From contig CANLQG010000002.1 of the NCBI GenBank assembly GCA_947493195.1, forward strand, positions 461,045 to 525,044: a stretch of DNA of 64,000 nt, read 5' to 3'. Below, piece by piece: positions 10,008-19,360 of the stretch (position 1 is its first letter; each line of letters opens with the position of its first letter). A program made the position numbers and the translations under genes. The stretch is from an uncultured Sphingomonadaceae bacterium (GTDB taxonomy: Bacteria > Pseudomonadota > Alphaproteobacteria > Sphingomonadales > Sphingomonadaceae). A model generated the notes under the pieces. The model did not search any database. It worked only from the letters and a program-made list of their open reading frames with translations, and had not been told where the DNA came from.

Positions 10008-11612
10008 CTATGCTGCCTTCCGGTCCCGCGAAGGTACACGCTCCGGCACCTCGCGCACGGATGCCAGCGCCGCCGCCTGATCCTCGGTCACGGTCTTGCG
10101 GCTGTCGGGCAGCGCCTTCTCGGCGCCCTCGTCGCCCGCCTCGTGATATTCGGCGTCCTCGTTCACGCACCACGTGTCGTACAGCCGCTCCCCGGCGAGA
10201 ATGTTCTCTACCGTCAGCATGGCCGTCATCATGGCGTGGTCCTGGTTGTTGTAGCGGTGCATGCCGTTGCGACCCACGAGATGGAGCGAAGGATACTTCG
10301 CTTCCAGTTCGGTGCGCATGGCATCGACATTTTTGGCATATTCCTCGTCATAGACGGGATAGGCCTTTTCCTGCCGCACCACCGCGCCGCCGATCACCTT
10401 GTCGGGGCTGACGAGGCCGAGGATGTCCATTTCCTTCTTGGCCAGTTCGACGAGATCATCGTCTTCCATCGACCACAGGCCGTCGCCCTCGAAGCAGAAG
10501 TATTCGAGGCCAACGCAGGCCACGTCCTTGTCCGGCACCATTTCGGGGGACCAGCTGCGGAAGTTCTGCACCCGGCCCACCTTCACCTTGGAATCGTGGA
10601 TGTAGATCCAGTTGTCGGGGAACAGGTCCTCGCTGCGGATCATCAGGGCCACGGTCAGGAAGTCGCGGTACTTGAGGTTGCTGGCATTCAGGGTTGTTTC
10701 CGGAAGCGGATACATGCGTGCGGCCAGCTGGCGCATGGGCGCGCTGCTGATCGCATCCTTCGCCCGGATCACCATCTCGCCGTGCTCGCTCTCGGCCGTC
10801 ATGCGCCAGCCGCCGCGCGTGTCGGGAGCCAGCAGCTTCAGCGAATGGCCCATCAGCACCTGCCCCTTGCCGGTGGCGAGGATCTTGTCGCGGGCGGCCT
10901 CCCACATCATGCCGGGGCCAAGGCGCGGATAGCGGAAGGTTTCCAGCAAGGTCTTGGCCTGCGTACCGCTGCCGTCGTTCAGCTTGCTGAGACCCAGCGA
11001 GCGCTTCAGCCCGTCGACCACTGCGCCCCACAGGGAAAGACCCTTGATGCGCTGGGCCGCCCAGTCGGCGCTCATTTCGTTACACGGCATGCCCCACACC
11101 TTCTCGGTGTAGGTCTTGAAGAAGATGGAATAGAGCTTCTTGCCGAACTGGTTGCTGGTCCAGTCCTCGAAACTGCGGATGTTCTTGGCCGGAAACACCT
11201 TCGCCTTGGCATAGCTGAGCATGCACATGGCACTGCGCCACACGCCCAGGTTCCACAGCGCCTCGAACGCACGCAAGGGATAGCTGTAGAACTTGCCCTC
11301 GTAATAGATGCGGCTCATGCGCGGGCGCTGGATGAAATCGTCGGGCAGGATCTCGTTCCACAGGTCGACGACCTGCTGGCTCTTCGAAAAGAAGCGGTGC
11401 CCGCCGATGTCGAAGCGGTAGCCTTCGTGTTCCACCGTGCGGCTGATGCCGCCGACGTAGGTGGCATCCTTCTCGATAATGGCGACGGTCTTGCCCTGCT
11501 TCGTCAGCAGGTAGCCAGCGGTAAGGCCCGCGGGGCCGGCACCGATGATGGCCACGTCGACCTGGATTTCCCCCGCCTTGCTGCCCGCAGTACCGTCGCT
11601 GGAAATATGCAT
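10008..11612 (-). CDS. FAD-dependent oxidoreductase (amine-oxidase/UDP-galactopyranose-mutase-like)
   Basis: 534 residues. The N-terminal Rossmann motif is VAIIGAGPAGLTAGYLL, followed by YVGGISRTVEHEGYRFDIGG and HRFFSKS, typical of the protoporphyrinogen-oxidase/UGM-like flavoproteins found in polysaccharide clusters. The conserved FKTYTEKVWGMPC is near residue 170, and the GRNGMHRYNNQDHAM segment near residue 450 is the C-terminal FAD/substrate region. It is first in the operon with gtrA and the polytopic membrane gene, so a role in making or modifying a surface sugar is plausible. The substrate is unknown. It is not a HemY, because it sits with glycan genes and lacks HemY-type ends. Confidence 0.78.
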   Translation of the reverse strand: MHISSDGTAGSKAGEIQVDVAIIGAGPAGLTAGYLLTKQGKTVAIIEKDATYVGGISRTVEHEGYRFDIGGHRFFSKSQQVVDLWNEILPDDFIQRPRMSRIYYEGKFYSYPLRAFEALWNLGVWRSAMCMLSYAKAKVFPAKNIRSFEDWTSNQFGKKLYSIFFKTYTEKVWGMPCNEMSADWAAQRIKGLSLWGAVVDGLKRSLGLSKLNDGSGTQAKTLLETFRYPRLGPGMMWEAARDKILATGKGQVLMGHSLKLLAPDTRGGWRMTAESEHGEMVIRAKDAISSAPMRQLAARMYPLPETTLNASNLKYRDFLTVALMIRSEDLFPDNWIYIHDSKVKVGRVQNFRSWSPEMVPDKDVACVGLEYFCFEGDGLWSMEDDDLVELAKKEMDILGLVSPDKVIGGAVVRQEKAYPVYDEEYAKNVDAMRTELEAKYPSLHLVGRNGMHRYNNQDHAMMTAMLTVENILAGERLYDTWCVNEDAEYHEAGDEGAEKALPDSRKTVTEDQAAALASVREVPERVPSRDRKAA

Positions 11613-11691
11613 GAACGCCCCCGGTTGTTGGTCCTGACCGGGAGTGAAGGAAAATGGTTATGAGCCGGTTAACGCGCCGCCTGGACCGCCA

Positions 11692-12321
11692 TCAGTTCGG
11701 GCGCTGCAGGCGCGCCGCGATGCGCGCCAGGTCGCCGTACTGGTAGGTATCCTCGAAGATCAGGCCGCAGCCGCCTTCCTTGCGCCAGCGCACCTTGGCG
11801 TTGGTTTCCGGCAGGCCCGGGGCGGAAATCTTCACCCGTTCGTCCAGCGCGAACCGGCAAGGGCAGGTGATCTTGGCGCCCTGCTGCGAGAGGTCGACGA
11901 TTTCGACGTCCACACATCGCCCGTCCAGCGTCTGCACCTGCGCATGCGCATGCAGGTTCAGGCGGATAGGGCGCTTGGCGAACCGGCTGGGGCTGGCGAT
12001 AATCCTGGCGGTATCGACCGTTCGGGGGAAGCGAAACCCTGCGCGGTCTTGTTCCTGCCAGACCGCTTCCAGTTCGTGCCGGTCACCGTTCTGCAGTTCC
12101 ACCACCATATTTCGCGCTTCCGGCAATCGATGGAACGTGCGAACGCTGATTCCGCTCTCGGAAACGTCGCGGATAATGCACAGGTACTCGCCAGCCTCGC
12201 AGACGAGCTTGGCTGCGCGGATCAGCAGCGTGTAACGCGGCGCGTTGCGCTGCTCGATGTCGGTCGGCGAGGCGAGGCGAGCGGAAAGCTGCGTCTCGTC
12301 GACGTGTAAGGCGTTGCCCAT
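11692..12321 (-). CDS. Tandem PilZ-domain protein
   Basis: 209 residues with two PilZ-like beta-barrel units. The first spans about residues 25-105 (RYTLLIRAAKLVC, then IIRDVSESGISVRTF). The second spans about 110-205 (RPIRLNLHAHAQV, then VDLSQQGAKITCP). PilZ domains bind cyclic di-GMP through RxxxR and (D/N)xSxxG; here DVSESG and DLSQQG provide the second motif in each copy. The RxxxR element is weak, so one or both copies may not bind. Monocistronic; the tRNA-Leu follows on the other side of its promoter region. Confidence 0.8.
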   Translation of the reverse strand: MGNALHVDETQLSARLASPTDIEQRNAPRYTLLIRAAKLVCEAGEYLCIIRDVSESGISVRTFHRLPEARNMVVELQNGDRHELEAVWQEQDRAGFRFPRTVDTARIIASPSRFAKRPIRLNLHAHAQVQTLDGRCVDVEIVDLSQQGAKITCPCRFALDERVKISAPGLPETNAKVRWRKEGGCGLIFEDTYQYGDLARIAARLQRPN

Positions 12322-12509
12322 ATAGTCCCCATGTCCCCAGGTTGGCCGGTTGGTTACCCTTGCTGACGAGCCGTGATCCTATTGACTCATCCTTTCCGGA
12401 AGTATCGGCCTTCCATGCGTATTTCCCTTTAATTGATGGTTACCAGGCAGGTTACCTGTGTGACCGCCAAGGCGCGATCGCCGGCATGGAAGATGTGCAG
12501 GTGGAGGGT
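12322..12509. other. Intergenic region between PilZ gene and tRNA-Leu
   Basis: It holds the PilZ gene promoter on the minus strand. I see no credible gene here; the + strand reading 12342-12563 runs through the tRNA complement and is a shadow. Confidence 0.5.
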
Positions 12510-12595
12510 TGGTGCGGGCGGCGGGACTCGAACCCGCACGTCTCAAAGGACAGGGGATTTTAAGTCCCCGGCGTCTACCATTCCGCCACGCCCGC
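12510..12595 (-). tRNA. tRNA-Leu(TAA)
   Basis: Read on the minus strand, GCGGGCG at the 5' end pairs with CGCCCGC before the discriminator A and an encoded CCA. The anticodon arm is GGGGA-CTTAAAA-TCCCC, giving anticodon TAA (codon UUA). There is a long class II variable arm, as expected for leucine, and a GGTTCGAGTCC T-arm. It spans 86 nt. Confidence 0.96.
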
Positions 12596-12755
12596 TACCC
12601 GCGCTGCCTATAATCCGCACCCGCCCGCTGCAATGGCCTAGCGCTCGTGCGGGTGGATTAATCCTTGGAAGAAGCTCGGGCCAGACGAATTCCTGTTGCG
12701 ATGCAGGTACCTCGAATCATGGTTACCGCTGTTGCGCACCTTGCGAATCGGGCGC

Positions 12756-13157
12756 ATGTCCGAAGGAATGCTGCACCTTGCTCTCCTGCTGGCCGCGCAG
12801 TTTGGGGCCGACATCCCGCCCCCCGACACTTTCGACGGGCGCTGCACCTATCCCGATGCCGTGCGCGAACGCGCGGCGGACACCGGCACGGTACTTGCCA
12901 TCTGCAATCGCGCTCTGGTGGCCAATGGCGGCGTGGCCTTCGTCACCCGCGGTACGGGCCAGCAGATGCAGTTTCGCGGCCATTGGGACGGTGACCGGCT
13001 GACAGTGAATGCCATCGTGCTGCGCGGGCGCGGGCCGGAGGATGCACGCGGGCTATGCCAGCTTTATGAGGCCGACGATCGCCTCTCGACCATCGCCTGC
13101 ACCGCCGTGGCTGACAATCGCAGCTACGCGGCCAATTTCGTCGCCTGGCGCATCTGA
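12756..13157 (+). CDS. Small protein of unknown function, possibly exported
   Basis: About 133 residues, not recognised. The N-terminus MLHLALLLAAQFGAD is hydrophobic and could be a signal segment. Four cysteines in the mature part (DGRCTYPD, ICNRA, LCQLYEA, IACTAV) could form disulfides, which would fit a periplasmic location. The start at 12756 is chosen because the longer reading from 12696 adds a basic stretch unlike a signal. GC-rich codon use matches its neighbours, so it is probably a real gene. It converges on ihfB. Confidence 0.6.
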   Translation: MSEGMLHLALLLAAQFGADIPPPDTFDGRCTYPDAVRERAADTGTVLAICNRALVANGGVAFVTRGTGQQMQFRGHWDGDRLTVNAIVLRGRGPEDARGLCQLYEADDRLSTIACTAVADNRSYAANFVAWRI

Positions 13158-13207
13158 CCTGATGAATCTGACTTGGCGATCGACGGCATGACGTGGGTAA
13201 CCGGCGA

Positions 13208-13492
13208 CTACCCGTCGGGATTCAGACGCTCACGCATTTCCTTGCCCGGCTTGAAATAGGGCACTCGCTTGGCTGGCACTTCCACCGTTTCGCCGGTGCG
13301 CGGGTTTCGCCCGGTGCGGGAATCGCGTTCGCGCGTGGAAAAAGTGCCGAAACCGCGAAGCTCCACCCGGCCGCCTTCGGCAAGGCGCTGGGAAATCTCC
13401 TCGAAGAAGATATCGACGACCTGCTCGACCTCCTCTGGCCGCAAGTCCGGGTTGTCTGCCGAAAGGGCTTGGAGAAGCTCGGACCTGATCAT
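13208..13492 (-). CDS. ihfB: Integration host factor beta subunit
   Basis: A 94-residue DNA-bending protein that pairs with IhfA. The HU/IHF signature [20 protein letters not shown] is near residue 45, followed by [14 protein letters not shown] at the end. The ATG at 13492 is preferred over the longer reading because AAGGGGGG lies about 7 nt upstream and the family starts MIRSEL. IHF often assists tyrosine-integrase recombination, which is relevant to the element at the far end of the window. The upstream region (13562-13652) is AT-rich and holds a perfect palindrome, GACAATTGTC (13618-13627). Confidence 0.93.
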   Translation of the reverse strand: MIRSELLQALSADNPDLRPEEVEQVVDIFFEEISQRLAEGGRVELRGFGTFSTRERDSRTGRNPRTGETVEVPAKRVPYFKPGKEMRERLNPDG

Positions 13493-13652
13493 GTATATCC
13501 CCCCTTGAAGGCACTGGCCGCACTGCGTTGCAGCTTTATTCATCCCATGCGCCCGACCCAAGGCGCTGCGTGTTCAATCCAAAGTGCCAGAACCTTCGCT
13601 CCAGCGCAATCATGATAGACAATTGTCAATAATAGCGGATTAACCAGAACGC

Positions 13653-14000
13653 CTAGGCGTGGTGGAGCAATTCTTCCGGTTCCAGGCCGAGGCGCTCGAT
13701 ACGGGCACGAATTTCCGGCCATTCCTCCTGCAGGAACGCCGCCCGCTCCGCCTGGCGCAGGTGGTCTGCCGCGCCCTCGCGCACGAACATGCCGACACCG
13801 CGCTGCACGCGGATCAGCCCGTCTGCCTGGAATTGCTGGTAGGCTTTTGCCACGGTGAGGGGATTGGCACCCTGCTCCGCCGCGAAGGCACGCACGGACG
13901 GCAGCATCTCCCCTTCCGCATAATCGCCATCGATGATCGCGGCGGCGATCTGCTCGCGCAGGCGGAGATAGACGGGACGGGTATCGACCATAGGTGCCAC
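13653..14000 (-). CDS. GntR family transcriptional regulator, short YtrA type
   Basis: 115 residues: a winged-helix domain (about 10-75; YLRLREQIAAAIIDGDYAEG, LPSVRAFAAEQGANPLTVAKA) followed by a short helical tail. The short tail lacking a ligand-binding domain is typical of the YtrA subfamily, which often controls transporters in response to envelope stress. It is divergent from the POT peptide transporter across about 165 bp, so it may control that gene; this is inference. The ATG at 13991 is an alternative start. Confidence 0.85.
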   Translation of the reverse strand: MAPMVDTRPVYLRLREQIAAAIIDGDYAEGEMLPSVRAFAAEQGANPLTVAKAYQQFQADGLIRVQRGVGMFVREGAADHLRQAERAAFLQEEWPEIRARIERLGLEPEELLHHA

Positions 14001-14166
14001 ACTGCCATAATACAGCGGGTCAGGTCAAGCAAATGGCCGGTTTCGGTCAAAGAAAATTCAGTTTCAGTCGCAACTTGGCTTCACATGGATGAAACAATCG
14101 CTAGGGTGCCTTCTTTCGCGCCGGTGGGGCGCGGGGTGGAAGAATTTACATCTCGGGGAAGACATA

Positions 14167-15804
14167 ATGAAAGATTTGGCCTCCTGGAACGAGGGTGACT
14201 GGATTGTCGCAATCGCTTCCGTTGTGCTGGCGCTGTTCCTGCTGGCAGGCGTCTGGGCTGTCACACGCAAGCAGCCCGAAGTCGGCGGCCATCCAAAGGG
14301 CCTCTACATCCTGTTCTTCGCCGAAATGTGGGAGCGCTTCTCCTACTACGGCATGCGCGCCCTGCTGATCTTCTACCTGACGCAGCACTGGCTGTTCAAC
14401 GACAGCGCCTCCAACATCATCTACGGGGCCTACGTCAGCCTCGTGTACATCACGCCGGTATTGGGCGGCTGGCTGGCCGACCGCTACCTGGGTCAGCGCA
14501 AGGCGGTGCTGTTCGGCGCCGTGCTGCTTACCTTGGGCCACTTCTTCATGGCTTTCGAGGGGACCGGCGGGCAGGACGATGCGACGATCAACATCTTCTG
14601 GCTCGCGCTCAGCTTCATCATCGTGGGTTCGGGCTTCCTGAAGGCCAACATCTCGGTGATCGTGGGCCAGCTTTACCCGCGCACCGACGTGCGCCGCGAC
14701 GGTGCCTACACCATCTTCTATATGGGTATTAACGTCGGCGCTGCGATCGGTACGATCATCGCCGGTTACCTGGGCACCACGATCGGCTGGGCCTACGGCT
14801 TCGGTGCCGCCGGCATCGGCATGCTGCTCGGCCTGGTGGTCTTCATCCTTGGCAAGCCATTGCTGCTGGGCCAGGGCGAACCGCCCCGTCCGCTGGGCAA
14901 GGGTACCGAGTGGACCATGTATGCCGTGGGCGCGGTTGGCGTTGCGATCATGTGGCTGCTGATCCAGTACCAGTCCGTCGTCGGCGGCCTCATGCTGGTC
15001 TGCGGCGTGGCGCTGCTGGGCTATGTGCTGTTCGAAGCTTTCAAGCTCGACAAGCACCCGCGTGAACGCATGTTCGCCATCCTTTTCCTGATCGCGTTGC
15101 AGCCGCTGTTCTGGGGCCTGTTCGAACAGGCTGGCGGCTCGCTCAACCTCTTCACCGACAGGTTCATCGACTTGGGCGGCGTGCCTGCGCCGATCTTCCA
15201 GTCGATCAACCCCATCTACATCATCCTGCTGGCCCCCGTTTTCGCGGGCTTGTGGACCTGGCTGGGCCGCCGGGGGCTGGAACCTTCCACCCCGGCGAAG
15301 TTCGGCCTGGGCCTTGTCCAGCTGGGCTTCGGCTTCCTCGTCCTCGTCTGGGGCGCGGCCACTGTCGGGGCGGGCGAGCTGATCCCGGTGATCTTCCTGT
15401 TCGGCATCTACCTGTTCCACACCACGGGTGAGCTGTGCCTCAGCCCGGTCGGGCTCTCGGCCATGAACCGGTTGGCTCCGCGTCACCTTGCATCGCTCAT
15501 CATGGGCGCGTGGTTCTTCGCCACGGCGGGCGGCAACTTCGTGGCCGGCATGATCGGCGCTGCCACCGGCGGCGAGGATGGCGAAATGACCCGCGAGGGC
15601 ACGATGGCCATCTACGAGCAGATCGGCTGGATCGCGATCGTCGTGGGCATCGTGGTCATCATCATCGCCCGCTGGGTGAAGAAGCTGATGCACCTCGACA
15701 CTCTGGGTGACGATGACGTGGGCGATGACTTGGAAGGCCAGGCCGAAGGTCCGGGCGAACCGCAGGGCGCGGGCATCCACCCCACTACCAATCCGAAAGG
15801 CTAA
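14167..15804 (+). CDS. POT family proton-dependent oligopeptide transporter
   Basis: 545 residues with about 12-14 transmembrane helices. The E-x-x-E-R proton-coupling motif appears in EMWERFSYYGMRALLIFYL, and the PTR2 signature region in GSGFLKANISVIVGQLYPR. The ATG at 14167 is used because GGGGAAG sits about 5 nt upstream; the longer reading covers the promoter. The acidic C-terminal tail (DDDVGDDLEGQAEG) is cytoplasmic. It imports di- and tripeptides across the inner membrane. Six bases downstream begin the two exported amidohydrolase genes, so a peptide-use operon is likely. Confidence 0.93.
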   Translation: MKDLASWNEGDWIVAIASVVLALFLLAGVWAVTRKQPEVGGHPKGLYILFFAEMWERFSYYGMRALLIFYLTQHWLFNDSASNIIYGAYVSLVYITPVLGGWLADRYLGQRKAVLFGAVLLTLGHFFMAFEGTGGQDDATINIFWLALSFIIVGSGFLKANISVIVGQLYPRTDVRRDGAYTIFYMGINVGAAIGTIIAGYLGTTIGWAYGFGAAGIGMLLGLVVFILGKPLLLGQGEPPRPLGKGTEWTMYAVGAVGVAIMWLLIQYQSVVGGLMLVCGVALLGYVLFEAFKLDKHPRERMFAILFLIALQPLFWGLFEQAGGSLNLFTDRFIDLGGVPAPIFQSINPIYIILLAPVFAGLWTWLGRRGLEPSTPAKFGLGLVQLGFGFLVLVWGAATVGAGELIPVIFLFGIYLFHTTGELCLSPVGLSAMNRLAPRHLASLIMGAWFFATAGGNFVAGMIGAATGGEDGEMTREGTMAIYEQIGWIAIVVGIVVIIIARWVKKLMHLDTLGDDDVGDDLEGQAEGPGEPQGAGIHPTTNPKG

Positions 15805-15810
15805 GCACGC

Positions 15811-17205
15811 ATGGGTCGTTACTTGAAAAAGGGCGGTCCATCCGTCCTGCTCCTTACCACCGCAGCACTCGCTCTGGCGGGATGCACCGCGGCATCGGGC
15901 AATGATCGTCCCGCCGTGGCCGCTTCGGCTGCCGCGGCGGACGAGCCCTACGCCTCCACCTACGAGCGTTATCCGGGCGCGCCCACGGCCATCGTCGGCG
16001 CCACGATCTACGATGGCGCAGGCGGCATGATCGAGAACGGCGTCGTCCTGTTCGCCGATGGCGAAGTGGTTGGCATCGGCGGAGCGGACCTTGCCATCCC
16101 CGCCGGTTACACCCGCGTCGACGGCTCGGGCCGTTTCGTGACGCCGGGCATCATCGACATCCACTCGCACCTGGGCGACTATCCTACCCCATCGGTGCAG
16201 GCGCACAGCGACGGCAACGAGGCGACCGACCCGACCACGCCAGAGGTCTGGGCCGAGCATTCGGTCTGGCCGCAGGACCCCGGTTTCAGCCGCGCGCTGG
16301 CCAATGGCGGCATCACCAGCCTGATGGTCCTGCCCGGCTCTGCCAACCTGATGGGCGGGCGTTCGGTCACGCTGAAGAACGTGCCCAGCCGTACCGTGCA
16401 GGGCATGAAATTCCCCGGCGCGCCCTATTCGATGAAAATGGCCTGCGGCGAGAATCCCAAGCGCGTCTATGGTGGCCGGGGCCGCATGCCCTCCACCCGC
16501 ATGGGCAATTTCGCCGTCAACCGCGAAACCTGGATTGCGGCGCAGGAATATGCAGCCGAGGAAGAGCCGGACCGCGATCTGGCCATGGAAACCCTTGGCG
16601 GCGTGCTGAACGGCGATATCCTTATCCAGAACCACTGCTACCGCGCCGATGAAATGGCGCTGGTGATGAGCATGGCCGACGAATTCGGCTACCAGGTCTC
16701 TGCCTTCCACCACGCGGTGGAAAGCTACAAGATCGCCGACATGCTGCGCGACAATGAAGTGTGCAGCGCGGTCTGGGCCGACTGGTACGGCTTCAAGATG
16801 GAAGCCTATGACGCCATCCCAGAGAACGCTGCGCTGATCCACAACCAGGGCGCCTGCGTGGTGATCCACTCGGATGACGAGAACGGCATCCAGCGCCTCA
16901 ACCAGGAAGCTGCCAAGGCACAGGCCGACGGCCGCCGCATGGGTATCGAGATCGCCGATGCCGACGTGATCAGTTGGATCACCCTGAACGCCGCGCGCGC
17001 CATGGGCATTGCCGACATGACCGGCAGCCTGGAGGCAGGCAAGATGGCCGACGTGGTGCTGTGGAACGGCGACCCGCTCAGCATCTATTCGCGGCCCGAG
17101 ATGGTCTGGATCGATGGCGCGGTGATGTACGACATGAACAATCCGCGCATGCGGCCGATCAGCGATTTCGAGCTGGGCCAGCCGGGTGAAGGAGATGTGA
17201 AATGA
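15811..17205 (+). CDS. Exported amidohydrolase lipoprotein
   Basis: 464 residues with a lipoprotein signal ending in LALAGCTAASG. It belongs to the metal-dependent amidohydrolase superfamily, imidazolonepropionase/prolidase-like branch. The metal-binding HxH is in PGIIDIHSHLG, further ligands are likely in QNHCYRADE and AFHHAVES, and the active-site Asp is in VVIHSDDENG. The C-terminus has the usual KMADVVLWNGDPL. Relatives cleave dipeptides or cyclic amides in the periplasm. It sits between the peptide transporter and a related protein it overlaps by ATGA, which supports peptide breakdown. Confidence 0.85.
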   Translation: MGRYLKKGGPSVLLLTTAALALAGCTAASGNDRPAVAASAAAADEPYASTYERYPGAPTAIVGATIYDGAGGMIENGVVLFADGEVVGIGGADLAIPAGYTRVDGSGRFVTPGIIDIHSHLGDYPTPSVQAHSDGNEATDPTTPEVWAEHSVWPQDPGFSRALANGGITSLMVLPGSANLMGGRSVTLKNVPSRTVQGMKFPGAPYSMKMACGENPKRVYGGRGRMPSTRMGNFAVNRETWIAAQEYAAEEEPDRDLAMETLGGVLNGDILIQNHCYRADEMALVMSMADEFGYQVSAFHHAVESYKIADMLRDNEVCSAVWADWYGFKMEAYDAIPENAALIHNQGACVVIHSDDENGIQRLNQEAAKAQADGRRMGIEIADADVISWITLNAARAMGIADMTGSLEAGKMADVVLWNGDPLSIYSRPEMVWIDGAVMYDMNNPRMRPISDFELGQPGEGDVK

Positions 17206-18569
17206 AGCGTGTCTTCGCTCTCGCCGTCTCGGCAGCCGCACTGACCGCCTCGCCCGCGCTGGCGCAGAATGTCGCCATCACGGGTGCCACTGTCGCGCTT
17301 GGCGACGGTAGTGAACCGATAGAGAACGCCACCGTCGTTGTGCAGAACGGCCGCGTCGTGGCTGCGGGTACAGGCGTGGCCGTGCCTGCCGGTGTTACCG
17401 TCCTCGACGGCAGCGGCACCTGGGTCACGCCCGGCCTGTTCGCTTCGATCACCTCGCTCGGTCTCGAAGATGTGGGCGCGGTTTCGGAAAGCAACGATGT
17501 CGACGCCGACGATTCGCCCTTCAGCGCAGCGCTGGACGTGTCTCCTGTCATCAACCCGATGGCGCAGGATTTCGGTTACAGCCGCGCAGGCGGTGTCACC
17601 CGGGCCAGCGTGATGCCGCAGGCGGGCGCATCGATCTTCGGCGGACAGGGCGCGATCATCGACCTGGGTGCCGATTTCGATGCCGTGCGCCATCCGCGCG
17701 CGTTCCAGGTGGTGGAATTCGGAGAGCGCGGTGCGCGCCTCGCCGGGGGCAGCCGCACGTCGGTTCACACGCTGCTGCGCAATGCCCTGCATGAGGCTGG
17801 CTCGTACGAGCAGGACGCCCAGAGCAGGAGCGGCAGCCGGGACACTGGCCGGCCGGAATTTCCGGGCCTCGATTCGCGCAATCCGAACAATGTCGACCGG
17901 CAGGGCGACGTGCTGCTGACGCGCTTCGATGCGGCCGCTCTGGTGCCTGTCGTGCGCGGCGAGCAGAAGCTCTACGTCAAGGTGGAACGCGCCAGCGACA
18001 TCCTGACCGCCCTGGCGCTGCGCGAGGAATTCCCCGCGCTCGACATGGTGCTTGTGGGCGCTGCCGAAGGCTGGATGGTGGCAGAGCCGATTGCCGCAGC
18101 GGGTGTTCCGGTGATCACCGCTGCCCTGCGCGATCTACCGGTTTCCTTCGAGCAACTGGCCGCCACGCAAAGCAATGTCGGACGCCTGGTGGATGCCGGG
18201 GTCCGGGTGGCAATCGGCGGATACGATTCCAGCGGCGACCATCCGCGTAACCTGCCCCAGCAGGCAGGCAACATGGTCGCGCTGAACCGCGTTCCCGGAG
18301 CCACCGGCCTGACCTGGGGCGAGGCGCTTGCCACCATTACCTCCGTTGCCGCCGAAGTTGCCGGGCTTGGCGGACGCGTCGGCGTGCTGAGCGCCGGGGC
18401 GCACGGCGACCTGGTTGTCTGGGACGGAGACCCGCTGGAAACCAGTTCCGCACCCGTCAGGGTTTTCGTGGACGGCGTTGAGCAACCGCTCACCAACCAC
18501 CAGACGCGGCTGCGCGATCGCTATCGTACGCTGGACGAAAGCGAACGTCCGCGCGCCTACGAATGGTGA
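17202..18569 (+). CDS. Exported amidohydrolase-like protein lacking metal ligands
   Basis: 455 residues with a Sec signal (MKRVFALAVSAAALTASPALAQ). The fold features are those of the amidohydrolase next door: a start strand block, a C-terminal AGAHGDLVVWDGDPLETS, and the FVDGVEQ end. Where its neighbour has IDIHSHLG, this protein reads FASITSLGLED, so the HxH pair is missing; no obvious replacement ligands are seen. It may be a non-catalytic partner of the upstream enzyme. The ATGA overlap supports a shared complex. A strong terminator follows. Confidence 0.78.
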   Translation: MKRVFALAVSAAALTASPALAQNVAITGATVALGDGSEPIENATVVVQNGRVVAAGTGVAVPAGVTVLDGSGTWVTPGLFASITSLGLEDVGAVSESNDVDADDSPFSAALDVSPVINPMAQDFGYSRAGGVTRASVMPQAGASIFGGQGAIIDLGADFDAVRHPRAFQVVEFGERGARLAGGSRTSVHTLLRNALHEAGSYEQDAQSRSGSRDTGRPEFPGLDSRNPNNVDRQGDVLLTRFDAAALVPVVRGEQKLYVKVERASDILTALALREEFPALDMVLVGAAEGWMVAEPIAAAGVPVITAALRDLPVSFEQLAATQSNVGRLVDAGVRVAIGGYDSSGDHPRNLPQQAGNMVALNRVPGATGLTWGEALATITSVAAEVAGLGGRVGVLSAGAHGDLVVWDGDPLETSSAPVRVFVDGVEQPLTNHQTRLRDRYRTLDESERPRAYEW

Positions 18570-18590
18570 TGCCGTCCTGAACGGGGGGAG

Positions 18591-18619
18591 AGGGCGGGGC
18601 CGCATGGCTCCGCCCTTTT
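18591..18619 (+). terminator. Intrinsic terminator of the peptide-transport/amidohydrolase operon
   Basis: GGGCGGGGCC pairs with GGCTCCGCCC (one mismatch) around a GCAT loop and is followed by TTTT. It lies about 20 nt after the second amidohydrolase stop codon. Confidence 0.85.
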
Positions 18620-18682
18620 CGTATCCGCTTCCCGGGCCGTTACCCCGTGTGATACCTTCGTCCCGAACAGGGGAGGGCTTGC

Positions 18683-19360
18683 ATGGACGAATCGCTCGCA
18701 GGGCTCATTGCGGCCAGCACGGCCCTGGTGGGCACCCACTTCGCCCTGTCGCATCCGCTGCGCGCACCGCTCGTCCGCCTGCTTGGGACGACTGGCTTCA
18801 TGGCTCTCTATTCCATCGTGGCCCTGGCCTGTCTCTACTGGATGAATGCTGCCTTCGGGGCCGCGCCTGCCGTCTTTTTGGGGGGCAGCGGTGTGGTCGG
18901 TTGGATCGTCGCCAGCGTCCTGACCGTTCTCGCGCTGGTGCTGCTGCTTGGCTCGTTTCGCGCCAATCCTGCCCTGCCCGCGCCGGGTGCCGAGACAATC
19001 GCGAGCACGCGCGAGCCCACGGGGGTCTTTGCCGTAACCCGCCACCCGATGATGTGGGGCTTCGCGCTCTGGGCGGTGTCGCACATTTTCCTATGGTGGT
19101 CCTGGCGCACCAACGTGGTCGCGCTTGCTATCCTCGTGCTGGCGCTTGTCGGCGCTCACCTGCAGGACCGCAAGAAGGTAGCGCTGATGGGCGGGGCGTG
19201 GACGGCCTGGGAGGCGAAGACCAGCTACTGGCCGCGCTGGGGCAGGGTGCTATCCGCAGGGTGGCTGCTGTGGGTTAGTGCGCTCGCCGTGTGGCTTGCC
19301 GTTACCTGGGCGCACCTGCACCTCGCAGGAATTCCTGCCGGTGCCTGGCGGTGGATCTAG
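18683..19360 (+). CDS. NnrU family membrane protein
   Basis: 225 residues with about six hydrophobic helices. Family marks include [15 protein letters not shown] near the start and [17 protein letters not shown] in the middle, the histidine-rich part shared by NnrU and isoprenylcysteine methyltransferase-like proteins. NnrU was named for denitrification clusters, but the family is widespread, and no denitrification gene is here. ATGGACGAATCG follows AGGGGAGGG, a good ribosome-binding site. Its stop overlaps the end of the convergent ADP-ribosylglycohydrolase fragment. Confidence 0.85.
   Translation: MDESLAGLIAASTALVGTHFALSHPLRAPLVRLLGTTGFMALYSIVALACLYWMNAAFGAAPAVFLGGSGVVGWIVASVLTVLALVLLLGSFRANPALPAPGAETIASTREPTGVFAVTRHPMMWGFALWAVSHIFLWWSWRTNVVALAILVLALVGAHLQDRKKVALMGGAWTAWEAKTSYWPRWGRVLSAGWLLWVSALAVWLAVTWAHLHLAGIPAGAWRWI

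Noticed and set aside
9591..11663. 690-codon ORF on the plus strand
   Set aside because: Antisense to gtrA and the FAD oxidoreductase, whose motifs are clear.
12342..12563. ORF across tRNA-Leu
   Set aside because: Runs through the complement of the tRNA gene.
14146..17241. 1,031-codon ORF on the minus strand
   Set aside because: Lies antisense to the POT transporter and first amidohydrolase; its protein is a low-complexity His/Asp-rich shadow with no domain.
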